This document shows, piece by piece, positions 25,342 through 32,439 of a DNA stretch of 40,975 nt. Below the pieces are notes generated by a model. The model did no database searches. It saw nothing but the letters and a program-made list of their open reading frames with translations, and was not told the origin of the DNA. The stretch is from Reyranella sp. (lineage in GTDB: Bacteria; Pseudomonadota; Alphaproteobacteria; Reyranellales; Reyranellaceae): NCBI GenBank assembly GCA_029946105.1, contig JAQSDW010000102.1, positions 1 through 40,975 on the forward strand, written 5' to 3'. Positions within the stretch are counted from its first letter, which is position 1. Each line of letters begins with the position of its first letter. The position numbers and the translations under genes were made by a program.

Positions 25342-26849
25342 GCCCGTGCTCCGGCGTAGGGATCGTTCACGCCGTCGAACGGCCAGATCGGCCGGCGCAG
25401 CTTGGTGAACTTGAGCTTATGGATATCCGGCGAACAGATGCCGCCCGAATCTACCAGCACGATCTCGCGCGCGATCGGAGCATAGGCGGCACGGAAATGC
25501 TGCACGCTCTTGACCACGACGACGCTCTTGGTCGTGGGATCGATGCCCTGGCTCAGGAAGACCTGAAGGTCGATGGTCTGGATGCGGCTCGAGATGGTCA
25601 CGACGTCGATGCCATCGATACGCAGCACCGCCGTCGGCCCCATCTGCGTCTCGACCCCGGCGTTCATCGGCCCGTCATTCTTGAAGAAGCCATCGGACAG
25701 CATTTTCACGACAGCGCGGGCTTTCACCGGCGCCCCCATGGAGGCGTCGGTGTGACCGCCCAGAGAGACGTCGATCTCGGCGCCGACACCGGCCTTCATC
25801 GCCTGCTGCACCGTGGCCGGATCGTAGATCGTGCCGTAGGCCACGTTCTCGATCTTGGCATCGATCAGCGCCTGCAGCACCGGCGTGGTGTCGTTGTAGC
25901 CGCCACCGCCCGGATTGTCGGTGCCGTCGGCGATCACCAGCGGCCCCTTCTTGCCCGCGCCTGCGCGGGCCGCCGCGATCCCGTCCGCGACCGACTTGTA
26001 GTCGGACGAGCTCTCGTCGCGCCGCTTCCAGATATCGTCGATCAAGGCCAGTGCGATCGCCTTGGCGCGGGCTTCGGCTGCCGGCTCGTAGCTCACGGCC
26101 ACCGACGGACCGGTCACCGGGATGTCGGCCCAGGTGAAACCCGCCTGGATGGAGACGATGTTGATGCCGGGCTCCTTCTCAAACACGTCGGCCTTGGCCA
26201 GCAGATCGCGCATCAGTCCGGGCTGGGTGGTACGGCCGTGGTCGGCGCCTTCCAGCATGGCGGGCTGGACCAGCAGGCAGCGTGGCGTCTTCTCGCCCTG
26301 CAGGGCTTCCTGCACGAGTGCGGCGGCCTGAACCGCGCGCTCGTAGCCGTCGATATGCGGATAGGTGCGATAGCTCACCAGGGCGTTGGCATGCCTCGCC
26401 ATCTTCGTCGTCGCATTGGCGTGCAGATCGAGCGTCGCGACCACCGGAATGTCCGACCCGACGATGACGCGCAGCGCCTCGAGAAGTGCTCCTTCCGCGT
26501 CGTCCTCGGTTTCCGTCACGGCGGCGCCGTGCAGCGACAGGCAGATCGCGTCGAGCTTGCCGGCTTTTTTCGCGGCACCCACGATCATGTCGCGGATGTG
26601 CTCCCACGTTTCCCTGGTGAGCTTGCCCGAGGGCGTTGCATTGGCCGCCCCCGCCCACACCGGCTCCCAGCCGTACTTCTTCACCGCGTCGATGTAGCCG
26701 CCGATCTCGTTCTTGGTGCCGGTGAAGCGCGGCACCATCGCCGCACCCTCGATCAGCCAGCGGCGGCGGTAGTCGTCGAGTGTCGTCGGCAGTTTGCTGA
26801 AGGTATTGGTCTCGTGCATGAACTGCGCGATCAGAACGCGGTACGCCAT
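25338..26849 (-). CDS. M81 family metallopeptidase (MlrC-like)
   Basis: A 503-residue protein of the MlrC/DUF1485 family, named for an enzyme of microcystin breakdown but widespread in bacteria that never meet microcystin. The N-terminal half has QFMHETNTFSKLPTTLDDY, LHGAAVTETEDDAEG, VATLDLHANATTKMARHANALVSYRTYPHIDGYERA (candidate zinc ligands: the Asp and His of DLH and the His of YPH) and GFTWADIPVTGPSV. The C-terminal MlrC domain includes PLVIADGTDNPGGGGYNDTT, LGGHTDASMGAPV and VVVKSVQHFRAAYAPIA. It is cytoplasmic with no signal peptide. Probable role: hydrolysis of a peptide-like or amide substrate. It lies between a carboxymuconolactone-decarboxylase-family gene (16 bases upstream) and the coupled TauD dioxygenase, which suggests a small catabolic unit. 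Confidence 0.9.
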   Translation of the reverse strand: MAYRVLIAQFMHETNTFSKLPTTLDDYRRRWLIEGAAMVPRFTGTKNEIGGYIDAVKKYGWEPVWAGAANATPSGKLTRETWEHIRDMIVGAAKKAGKLDAICLSLHGAAVTETEDDAEGALLEALRVIVGSDIPVVATLDLHANATTKMARHANALVSYRTYPHIDGYERAVQAAALVQEALQGEKTPRCLLVQPAMLEGADHGRTTQPGLMRDLLAKADVFEKEPGINIVSIQAGFTWADIPVTGPSVAVSYEPAAEARAKAIALALIDDIWKRRDESSSDYKSVADGIAAARAGAGKKGPLVIADGTDNPGGGGYNDTTPVLQALIDAKIENVAYGTIYDPATVQQAMKAGVGAEIDVSLGGHTDASMGAPVKARAVVKMLSDGFFKNDGPMNAGVETQMGPTAVLRIDGIDVVTISSRIQTIDLQVFLSQGIDPTTKSVVVVKSVQHFRAAYAPIAREIVLVDSGGICSPDIHKLKFTKLRRPIWPFDGVNDPYAGARA

Positions 26850-26865
26850 CTCTCTACTCCTACGC

Positions 26866-27414
26866 TTACAACTTCGCGGTCTTCAGCCATTCCACCTGGC
26901 CGTCCTCGCCCTCGACGCCCATGGATTCGAGGAAGCGGCAGACCATCATGTAGTAGCCAATGGTGAGGGTGAGCTCGACCAGCGCACCCGGCGTCAGGAA
27001 GGCCTGGACGGCCTTCAGCGTCTTGTCCGATGCCTTGACGTTGCGCACGACATCGTCGGCATAGCGCAGCACGGCCTTGTCGTGGTCGGTGAAGGCGGGT
27101 GCCTCGAGGGTGGCATCGCGCAGGGCGGCGATCTTTTCTTCGGCCACGCCGACCTCGCGGCCGATGCGCTCGTGCTGGAAGACCTCGTAGGCGGCACGGC
27201 TGAGGCGGCCGACGCGGATGATCGCCAACTCGCGCAGGACGGGATCCAATTCGCAGCGGTAGAGCAGCGCATTGCCCATGCGCAGGAAGCCCTTCGCGCC
27301 CTGTTCCGAGTTCGCCAGCATGCGGTAGATGTTGAGCATCGGATTGAGCTTGCCGAGGAATTCGGCGTGCTTGCCCGTGGCGTTTTCGACCTCGTAGTAC
27401 GGAATGCGCGGCAT
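26866..27414 (-). CDS. Carboxymuconolactone decarboxylase family protein
   Basis: A 182-residue all-helical protein of the CMD/AhpD-like fold. The core motif ELAIIRVGRLSRAAYEVFQHERIGREVG (about 83-110) matches the family's Glu-(x)-Tyr-Glu-x-x-x-His pattern, but lacks the CxxC pair of AhpD peroxidases, so it is not a disulfide reductase. FTDHDKAVLRYADDVVRN and LTIGYYMMVCRFLESMGVE are also typical. Relatives include gamma-carboxymuconolactone decarboxylase of aromatic catabolism, but most members of this Cys-less type have no known reaction. GGGGAG precedes its ATG and is partly buried in a hairpin (see 27423-27448). It sits between the sigma/anti-sigma pair and the M81 gene. Confidence 0.85.
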   Translation of the reverse strand: MPRIPYYEVENATGKHAEFLGKLNPMLNIYRMLANSEQGAKGFLRMGNALLYRCELDPVLRELAIIRVGRLSRAAYEVFQHERIGREVGVAEEKIAALRDATLEAPAFTDHDKAVLRYADDVVRNVKASDKTLKAVQAFLTPGALVELTLTIGYYMMVCRFLESMGVEGEDGQVEWLKTAKL

Positions 27415-27422
27415 GAATTCTC

Positions 27423-27448
27423 CCCTTCAGGGTCGCAAGCCTGAAGGG
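27423..27448 (-). promoter_or_regulatory. Hairpin overlapping the ribosome site of the CMD gene
   Basis: On the minus strand CCCTTCAGG, an 8-base loop and CCTGAAGGG form a perfect 9-bp stem, and the Shine-Dalgarno region (AAGGGGAG) begins inside its 3' arm, eight bases before the ATG. It lies in the 70-base gap after the anti-sigma gene. It could end the sigma/anti-sigma message or tune translation of the CMD gene; no T run follows, so simple intrinsic termination is less likely. Confidence 0.5.
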
Positions 27449-27484
27449 AAGCCTCCTGCCGGTCAACGCCGGCGGATCGCCGCG

Positions 27485-28138
27485 TCAGATCCAGCCGCGG
27501 CTGACCAGCGGGTTGAGCCAGCGGCCCCACGGCCCGGTCAGCACGATCGGCTTCTCGACCACGATCAGCGCGATGCAGGGCTCGCCCGGATCGGCAATCG
27601 GCTCGTGCCGCTCGCCACCCGGGCCGACGGCGAAGTCGCCCACGCCGTAGCTGCCGGTCTGGTCGGTATAACCGCCCCGCAGGCAGACAGTGTACTCGTA
27701 GCCGCGATGATTGTGCTCCGGCAGGCCGTGCCCCGGCTCCAGCCGCAGCAACGACACACGATGCGCATCGCCTGGCACGTCGAGCCGGATTTCGTCGAAC
27801 TTGCCCAGGATGCGACGCCAACCCAGGCCGGCACGAAGATGGGGGATCAGCGGTGGCGGCGCCCATTCGAAGCCGGGCCGCGCCGTGGCGGGTGCCGCCC
27901 GCGGCTCGACGGCGACCTGCTCCAGTCGCGCCATCGCCCGCTCCAGGGCGGCATCGTCCAGCGAGGCTTCGATCTCGTGCTCGATCAGCGCGCCGCCTAC
28001 GGCATTCAGCCGGTCGACCGTCCGTCGGGCCTGCGGGTCGAGCGCCACATGCAGGGCCACGGCCAGCGCCGGCCCTTCGGGCAGCGTACCCGCGGCATAA
28101 TCCAGCAACAGCTCGTCGGGGGCCGGATGGCGGCTCAT
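27485..28138 (-). CDS. ChrR-like cupin anti-sigma factor lacking the Cys zinc ligands
   Basis: A 217-residue protein of the ChrR family, which holds an ECF sigma factor inactive until singlet oxygen or another stress frees it. The N-terminal anti-sigma domain reads SRHPAPDELLLDYAAGTL then ALHVALDPQARR. H4 and H30 align with the zinc histidines of Rhodobacter ChrR, but the positions of its C35 and C38 are D34 and A37 here. The C-terminal cupin (about 110-217) keeps the likely metal site HNHRGYE...GERHE. The final motif GRWLNPLVSRGW is also ChrR-like. The gene's ATG shares one base with the sigma-factor stop (TAATG), the classic arrangement for co-made partners. Start verified by homologous onset rather than the longer open frame. 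Zinc binding must be altered or lost. Confidence 0.88.
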   Translation of the reverse strand: MSRHPAPDELLLDYAAGTLPEGPALAVALHVALDPQARRTVDRLNAVGGALIEHEIEASLDDAALERAMARLEQVAVEPRAAPATARPGFEWAPPPLIPHLRAGLGWRRILGKFDEIRLDVPGDAHRVSLLRLEPGHGLPEHNHRGYEYTVCLRGGYTDQTGSYGVGDFAVGPGGERHEPIADPGEPCIALIVVEKPIVLTGPWGRWLNPLVSRGWI

Positions 28139-28689
28139 TACTCGTCTTTCTCCAATGCTTCCCGCAGACGCCCAAGCGCCAGGCGAATGCGGGATTTCAC
28201 CGTTCCCAGCGGCAGCTTCAATTCCTCGGCAATGACCGTGTGGGTCTTGTCCTCGAAAAATGCCTTCCGGATGACCACCAGCTGGTCTTCCGACAGGCCG
28301 CCCAGGAGTTCTTTCACCCGCGTATACGTTTGTCCCGCCAGGACGGATTTGTCGGCCTCCTCGCCTTCCGGCGCATAGACGACCAGCCAATCCTCGGTAT
28401 CGATCGGCCGGGCGGCCCGGCGCAGCAGGTCGATCCGCTTGTTGCGGGCGATGGTGTAGATCCAGGTGGCGGCCGAGGCCCTGCTACGGTCGAAGCTGGC
28501 GGCCTTTCGCCACACCATGATGAGGGTTTCCTGGGCCACTTCCTGGGCGGCCTCTACATCGGTTCCGCCACGCATGATGAAGGCTTTTACGCGGGGCGCG
28601 AAATGCCGGAACAGGCTGGCGAAGGCCGCACGGTCCTGACGTGAGGCAATGACCTCGATCAGGTCGGCAGCTTCGTCAGCGGACAGCAT
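28138..28689 (-). CDS. rpoE: ECF sigma factor (RpoE/ECF11 type)
   Basis: A 183-residue extracytoplasmic-function sigma factor. Region 2 (about 20-90) has FASLFRHFAPRVKAFIMRGG, EVAQETLIMVWRKAASFDR and ATWIYTIARNKRIDLLRR, typical for core binding and -10 recognition. Region 4 (about 125-178) has LLGGLSEDQLVVIRKAFFED, then THTVIAEELKLPLGTVKSRIRLALGRLREAL, a helix-turn-helix for the -35. Pairing with a ChrR-like cupin anti-sigma points to the ECF11 singlet-oxygen/oxidative group. I found no exact TGATCC-type self promoter upstream; the gene follows the M20 peptidase gene by only nine bases and may be co-transcribed with it. Targets in this window could include the M20 gene itself, but this is inference. 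Confidence 0.93.
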   Translation of the reverse strand: MLSADEAADLIEVIASRQDRAAFASLFRHFAPRVKAFIMRGGTDVEAAQEVAQETLIMVWRKAASFDRSRASAATWIYTIARNKRIDLLRRAARPIDTEDWLVVYAPEGEEADKSVLAGQTYTRVKELLGGLSEDQLVVIRKAFFEDKTHTVIAEELKLPLGTVKSRIRLALGRLREALEKDE

Positions 28690-28698
28690 TCCCGCAGC

Positions 28699-30093
28699 CT
28701 ATCCCGGACGGCCCTGCGCGCCGAGGTCCCAGAAGATGCCCGTCATCAGCCGCAGCCCGTCGCGTGCGACAGGTGCCAGCAGGTGCTCGTTGGGCGCGTG
28801 CTGCGAACAGGCGGCGTAGGAATGAGGAACCCAGACGGTGGGCAGGCCCAGAATGTCGGTAAAGACTTCGTTGGGCAGCGAGCCGCCGAGGTTGGGCAGC
28901 ATGTTGGGCTTCTGGCCCGCCGTCTTCTCGATCGAGGCCGAAGCGAACTTCGCCCACGGGTTTTCCGGGTCGAGCCGCGTCGCGTTCATGATCACGTCGC
29001 GCGCCTGCTCGATCTCGATGGCGCCAAAGCCGTGCCGGTCGAGATGGCGCTTCAGCGCCGGGATGATGTCGTGCGGATCGGTGCCGACCACGAAGCGAAG
29101 CTGGCAGTAGGCGATGGCGCTGGGCGGGATGGCGTTCACCGGACGGTCGGGATTGCCGGTCTTGAAGGCCAGCACCTCGAAACTGTTCCAGCCGAACACG
29201 CGCTCGACCGGCGTCAGCGACTTCTCGCCCCAATCCTCGTTGATCTCGGGCGCACCTTCGCCGCCATCGACGACGGCGTCGGCAAGTGCTGCCCGCACCG
29301 AATTGGTGAGCGTCGTCGGACGCCACTCCGGTACTTTGATCTGGCCGCGCTCGTCGGTGATGGTGGCCAGCGCATGGGCCATGATGATGCCGGGGTTGGC
29401 CAAAAGCCCGCCCCAGTTGCCCGAATGATGACCGCCCTCGCGCATCGTGAGCTTCAGGTTGAAGTTCATCGTGCCGCGCGTGCCCCCGAAGATGGTCGGC
29501 CGGCGATGGTCGAGCCGGGGGCCGTCCGAGCCGATCAGGGCGTCGGCCTTCAGCGCTGCCTTGTTGGCCTTGCAGAAATCGGCGAGGCCGGGCGAGCCGG
29601 TCTCTTCGCCGGTCTCGATCAGGATGGTCGAATTGAAGCCGAGCGAGCCGCGCTCCTGCATCACGCAGGCAAGGGCTGCGATGTTGATTGTGTGCTGGCC
29701 CTTGTTGTCGGCAGTGCCGCGGCCGTACATGCGATCGCCCTCGATCACGATCTTCCACGGCGACAAACCCTCACGCCACTGCTCGTCCTGGCCGCGGATC
29801 ACGTCGCCATGGCCGTAGGTCAGCACCGTCGGCTTGGCAGGATCCTCGACCCGGCGGGCGATCAGGAACGGGCCATATTCGGCGCGCGGATTGGGCTGGA
29901 CCTCGCAGATGTAGCCGAGCTTGGTCAGCGACTCGGTCATCTCGCCCGAGACATATTCCTGCAGGGCCGGCATGGAATCGGTCTCCTGGCTGGTCGTCGG
30001 GATCGCCACCCGCCGCTGCAGGTCGGCCAGAAAGCCGCCCTCGTCGAAATAGGTCTCCGCGCGCCCGATGGCGCCATTCCGCGTGCCGGTCAT
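28699..30093 (-). CDS. M20 family metallopeptidase
   Basis: A 464-residue zinc amidohydrolase of the M20/ArgE/CPG2 family. Metal ligands are seen in VLTYGHGDVIRG (His and Asp), GRGTADNKGQHTIN (bridging Asp) and ILIETGEETGSPG (catalytic Glu pair). A dimerisation domain (about 200-360, MNFNLKLTMREGGHHSGNWGG) is followed by LPTVWVPHSYAACSQHAPNEH with the last metal His. It removes an N-terminal or acyl group from amino acids or dipeptides in the cytoplasm; related enzymes include carnosinases and acetylornithine deacetylases. I use ATG 30093 (MTGTRNG), because AAGGA is eight bases upstream; the open frame continues 12 codons before that. The next gene downstream is the ECF sigma factor, nine bases away. 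Confidence 0.92.
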   Translation of the reverse strand: MTGTRNGAIGRAETYFDEGGFLADLQRRVAIPTTSQETDSMPALQEYVSGEMTESLTKLGYICEVQPNPRAEYGPFLIARRVEDPAKPTVLTYGHGDVIRGQDEQWREGLSPWKIVIEGDRMYGRGTADNKGQHTINIAALACVMQERGSLGFNSTILIETGEETGSPGLADFCKANKAALKADALIGSDGPRLDHRRPTIFGGTRGTMNFNLKLTMREGGHHSGNWGGLLANPGIIMAHALATITDERGQIKVPEWRPTTLTNSVRAALADAVVDGGEGAPEINEDWGEKSLTPVERVFGWNSFEVLAFKTGNPDRPVNAIPPSAIAYCQLRFVVGTDPHDIIPALKRHLDRHGFGAIEIEQARDVIMNATRLDPENPWAKFASASIEKTAGQKPNMLPNLGGSLPNEVFTDILGLPTVWVPHSYAACSQHAPNEHLLAPVARDGLRLMTGIFWDLGAQGRPG

Positions 30094-30153
30094 GTGATTT
30101 CCTTGGTCGTCAGGCCGCCACGATAGCAAAATACCACCTCAAGGGAGGACACA

Positions 30154-31299
30154 ATGCTGACATCGGGCCGCGTCGTTTTCACCGACATGGAGGAAGTCCA
30201 CTACGGCAAGCCGGCGGCGCAGTCGGTCGCCGAGCTGGTCAAGGCGCACGGCGCGGAGCGGGTGTTCCTGATGGTGAGCGGCACGCTCAACCGGGAGACC
30301 GACGAGGTCGAGAAGGTCCGCCAGGCGCTCGGCAACAAGTGCGTCGGCACCTTCGACAAGATGCCGGCCCACTCGCCCCGCTCGGCCATCATCGCCGCCA
30401 CGACGCAGGCGCGCGAGGCCCACGCCGATCTGATCGTCACGCTGGGCGGCGGCTCGATCACCGACGGCGCCAAGGCGGTGCAGCTCTGCCTCGCCAACGA
30501 CGTCACGACCGTCGACGACATGGACAGGATCCGTGGCGGCGTCGATCTGAAACCACCGACGGTGCGCCAGATTTCCATCCCGACCACCCTCTCGGCCGGT
30601 GAATTCTCCGGCCTGGCCGGCGTCACCAACGAGGCGACCAAGGTGAAGGAGATGTACCGCCATCCGCTCACCATCCCGCAGGGCGTGATCCTTGACCCCG
30701 AGGTGACCCGCCACACGCCGATGTGGCTGTTCCTGTCGACCGGTATCCGCGCTGTCGATCATTGCGTCGAGGGCGTGTGCTCCAACGAATCGACGGAGTT
30801 CACCAACGCCTCTACGCTGCATGGCCTCTCCCTGCTGGCGCGCGGCCTGCCGCGGGTAATGGCCGACCCGACCGACATGAAGGCCCGGCTCGATTGCCAG
30901 ACCGGCTCGTGGCTCTCGATGGGCGGTCTCGCGGCCGGCGTGCCGATGGGCGCGAGCCACGGTATCGGCTACGTGCTGGGCGCGGTGTTCGACGTGCCGC
31001 ACGGCCACACCTCGTGCATCATGCTGCCCTGGGTGATGCGCTGGAACAAATCGGCCAACGCCGATGCCCAGGCGCTGATCGCCAATGCCATGGGCCATCC
31101 CGGCAAGGACGCCGGCGACGTGCTCGATCAGTTCATCCGCGGCCTCGGCATGCCGCGCAGCCTTTCCGACGTGAAGATCGGCAAGGAACACTTCGACCGC
31201 ATCGCCCAGCAGGCGATGGGCACCCCTTGGGTCCCGCGCAATCCGCGCCCGATCCCGACGCCAGCCGAGGTTAAGGAGATCTTGGAGCTGGCGGCCTAA
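30154..31299 (+). CDS. Iron-containing alcohol dehydrogenase family protein
   Basis: A 381-residue type III (iron-activated) dehydrogenase. The N-terminal Rossmann-like half holds LIVTLGGGSITDGAKAV (about residues 88-105), the NAD(P) site. The helical C-terminal half has iron ligands in GIRAVDHCVEG (Asp/His), GASHGIGYVLG (His) and VPHGHTSC (His). Members reduce aldehydes, maleylacetate or glycerol; this one resembles maleylacetate reductases and related short-tail enzymes more than ethanol dehydrogenases, but the substrate cannot be fixed. AGGGAGGA precedes the ATG. It is a single plus-strand gene divergent from M20 and convergent with the agmatinase gene, with a long inverted repeat after its stop. 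Confidence 0.88.
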   Translation: MLTSGRVVFTDMEEVHYGKPAAQSVAELVKAHGAERVFLMVSGTLNRETDEVEKVRQALGNKCVGTFDKMPAHSPRSAIIAATTQAREAHADLIVTLGGGSITDGAKAVQLCLANDVTTVDDMDRIRGGVDLKPPTVRQISIPTTLSAGEFSGLAGVTNEATKVKEMYRHPLTIPQGVILDPEVTRHTPMWLFLSTGIRAVDHCVEGVCSNESTEFTNASTLHGLSLLARGLPRVMADPTDMKARLDCQTGSWLSMGGLAAGVPMGASHGIGYVLGAVFDVPHGHTSCIMLPWVMRWNKSANADAQALIANAMGHPGKDAGDVLDQFIRGLGMPRSLSDVKIGKEHFDRIAQQAMGTPWVPRNPRPIPTPAEVKEILELAA

Positions 31300-31300
31300 G

Positions 31301-31404
31301 ACCCCCTCCGGCCTTCGGCCACCTCACCCACAGACGGGGGAGGAGTCTGATCTACCTTTTCCTCCTCCGTCTGCGGGGGAGGTGCCCACAGGGCGGAGGG
31401 GAGT
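31301..31404. repeat. Long imperfect inverted repeat (intergenic palindromic element)
   Basis: Two arms of about 45 bases (31301-31345 and about 31359-31404) are near-complementary: ACCCCCTCCGGCCTTCGGCC on the left matches ACTCCCCTCCGCCCTGTGGG on the reversed right arm, and the inner CAGACGGGGGAGGA matches CAGACGGAGGAGGA. A 13-base AT-richer loop (tctgatctacctt) separates them. It lies between the convergent dehydrogenase and agmatinase genes and can act as a two-way terminator. Similar CCCTCC...GGGGGAGG palindromes are scattered between genes in many alphaproteobacteria. Confidence 0.8.
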
Positions 31405-32369
31405 CAGAGCCGTCCCTTCCGCTTGGCCACCGATTCGGCCAGCAGGCAGAGGATTTCCCACATCATGGTGACACCGACCAAGGCGGTGTTGCCGCTCATG
31501 TCGAAGGGCGGCGAGACTTCGACCACGTCGCCTCCCACAAAGTCGAGCCCACGCAGGCCGCGCAGCATGCGCTGGGCCTCGTGCGGCGTGTAGCCGCCGA
31601 CCTCGGGTGTGCCGGTACCGGGTGCGAAGGCGGGATCGAGACCGTCGACGTCGAAGCTGACATAGGCCGGCCCACTGCCGATCACGCGGCGCGCTTCGGC
31701 GATCACCTTGTCGACACCGAGGTCGAAATACTCCTCGATGGTGATCACCCGCATGCCCTGGTCGACCGCCCACTGGTTGTCGTCGCGCTTGTACATCGAG
31801 CCGCGGATGCCGATCTGCACCACGCGCTTCGGATCGAGCAGTCCCTCTTCCACGGCGCGGCGGAACGGCGTGCCGTGGGTGTATTTGTAGCCGCCGAAAT
31901 AGGTGTCCCAGGTGTCGCTGTGGGCGTCGAAGTGCACCATGCCCAGCGGCCGCGCCCTGTCGGCGATGGCGCGCATGATCGGCAGCGTGACCAGGTGGTC
32001 GCCGCCGGCCGACAGCGGAACGGTGCCGGCGGCATGGATCCTGGCGAAATGCTTTTCGATCCGCGCCAGTGAATCGTCGAGGCTGGCGGGATTGACCGGC
32101 GCATCGCCGAGATCGCCGCACTTGGCCAGTTCGTAGGGCGCCACGCCCGTCACATGATGGACGCGGCGCATCATGGTCGAGAGATCGCGCATCTGCCGCG
32201 GACCATGGCGGGCGCCCGGCCGGTTGGTCGTGCCGCCGTCCCACGGTACCCCCACCATGCCGATCTCGACCTCGGCCGGATCGCGAAACAGCGGCAGGCG
32301 CATGAAGGTAGCGACGTCGCCGAAGCGCGGGACAACCGTGCCGGAGACCGGCTGGGGAAAGTCGGTCAT
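31404..32369 (-). CDS. speB: Agmatinase/ureohydrolase family protein
   Basis: A 321-residue member of the arginase family, which hydrolyses a guanidino group to urea. The Mn2+ ligands are present: GGDH (about residue 122), DAHSD (about 147) and SFDVDGLDPAFAPGTGTPE (about 240). Length and the N-terminal VVPRFGDVATFMRLPLFRD match the agmatinase/guanidinopropionase branch rather than arginase. Agmatine to putrescine is the usual reaction; guanidinobutyrate or guanidinopropionate is equally possible because the branch contains all three. The neighbouring aminotransferase and D-amino-acid oxidase suggest catabolism of a guanidino or amino compound for nitrogen. The gene symbol is provisional. Confidence 0.85.
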   Translation of the reverse strand: MTDFPQPVSGTVVPRFGDVATFMRLPLFRDPAEVEIGMVGVPWDGGTTNRPGARHGPRQMRDLSTMMRRVHHVTGVAPYELAKCGDLGDAPVNPASLDDSLARIEKHFARIHAAGTVPLSAGGDHLVTLPIMRAIADRARPLGMVHFDAHSDTWDTYFGGYKYTHGTPFRRAVEEGLLDPKRVVQIGIRGSMYKRDDNQWAVDQGMRVITIEEYFDLGVDKVIAEARRVIGSGPAYVSFDVDGLDPAFAPGTGTPEVGGYTPHEAQRMLRGLRGLDFVGGDVVEVSPPFDMSGNTALVGVTMMWEILCLLAESVAKRKGRL

Positions 32370-32375
32370 TGGAGC

Positions 32376-32393
32376 GCGCCACTCCAGTGGCGC
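32376..32393. terminator. Hairpin between aminotransferase and agmatinase genes
   Basis: GCGCCAC, loop TCCA, GTGGCGC forms a 7-bp stem in the 70-base gap, immediately ahead of the agmatinase start and without a T run. It may limit read-through or process the message; evidence is weak. Confidence 0.35.
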
Positions 32394-32439
32394 TCGGCTT
32401 CATGTTGCGCCCCGGGGGTGGCGCGCGCCCCCGCGCGGG

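Noticed and set aside
25338-26849. A microcystin-degradation (mlrABCD) locus.
   Set aside because: Only an MlrC-like gene is present; mlrA, mlrB and mlrD are absent, and the family is widespread in unrelated bacteria.
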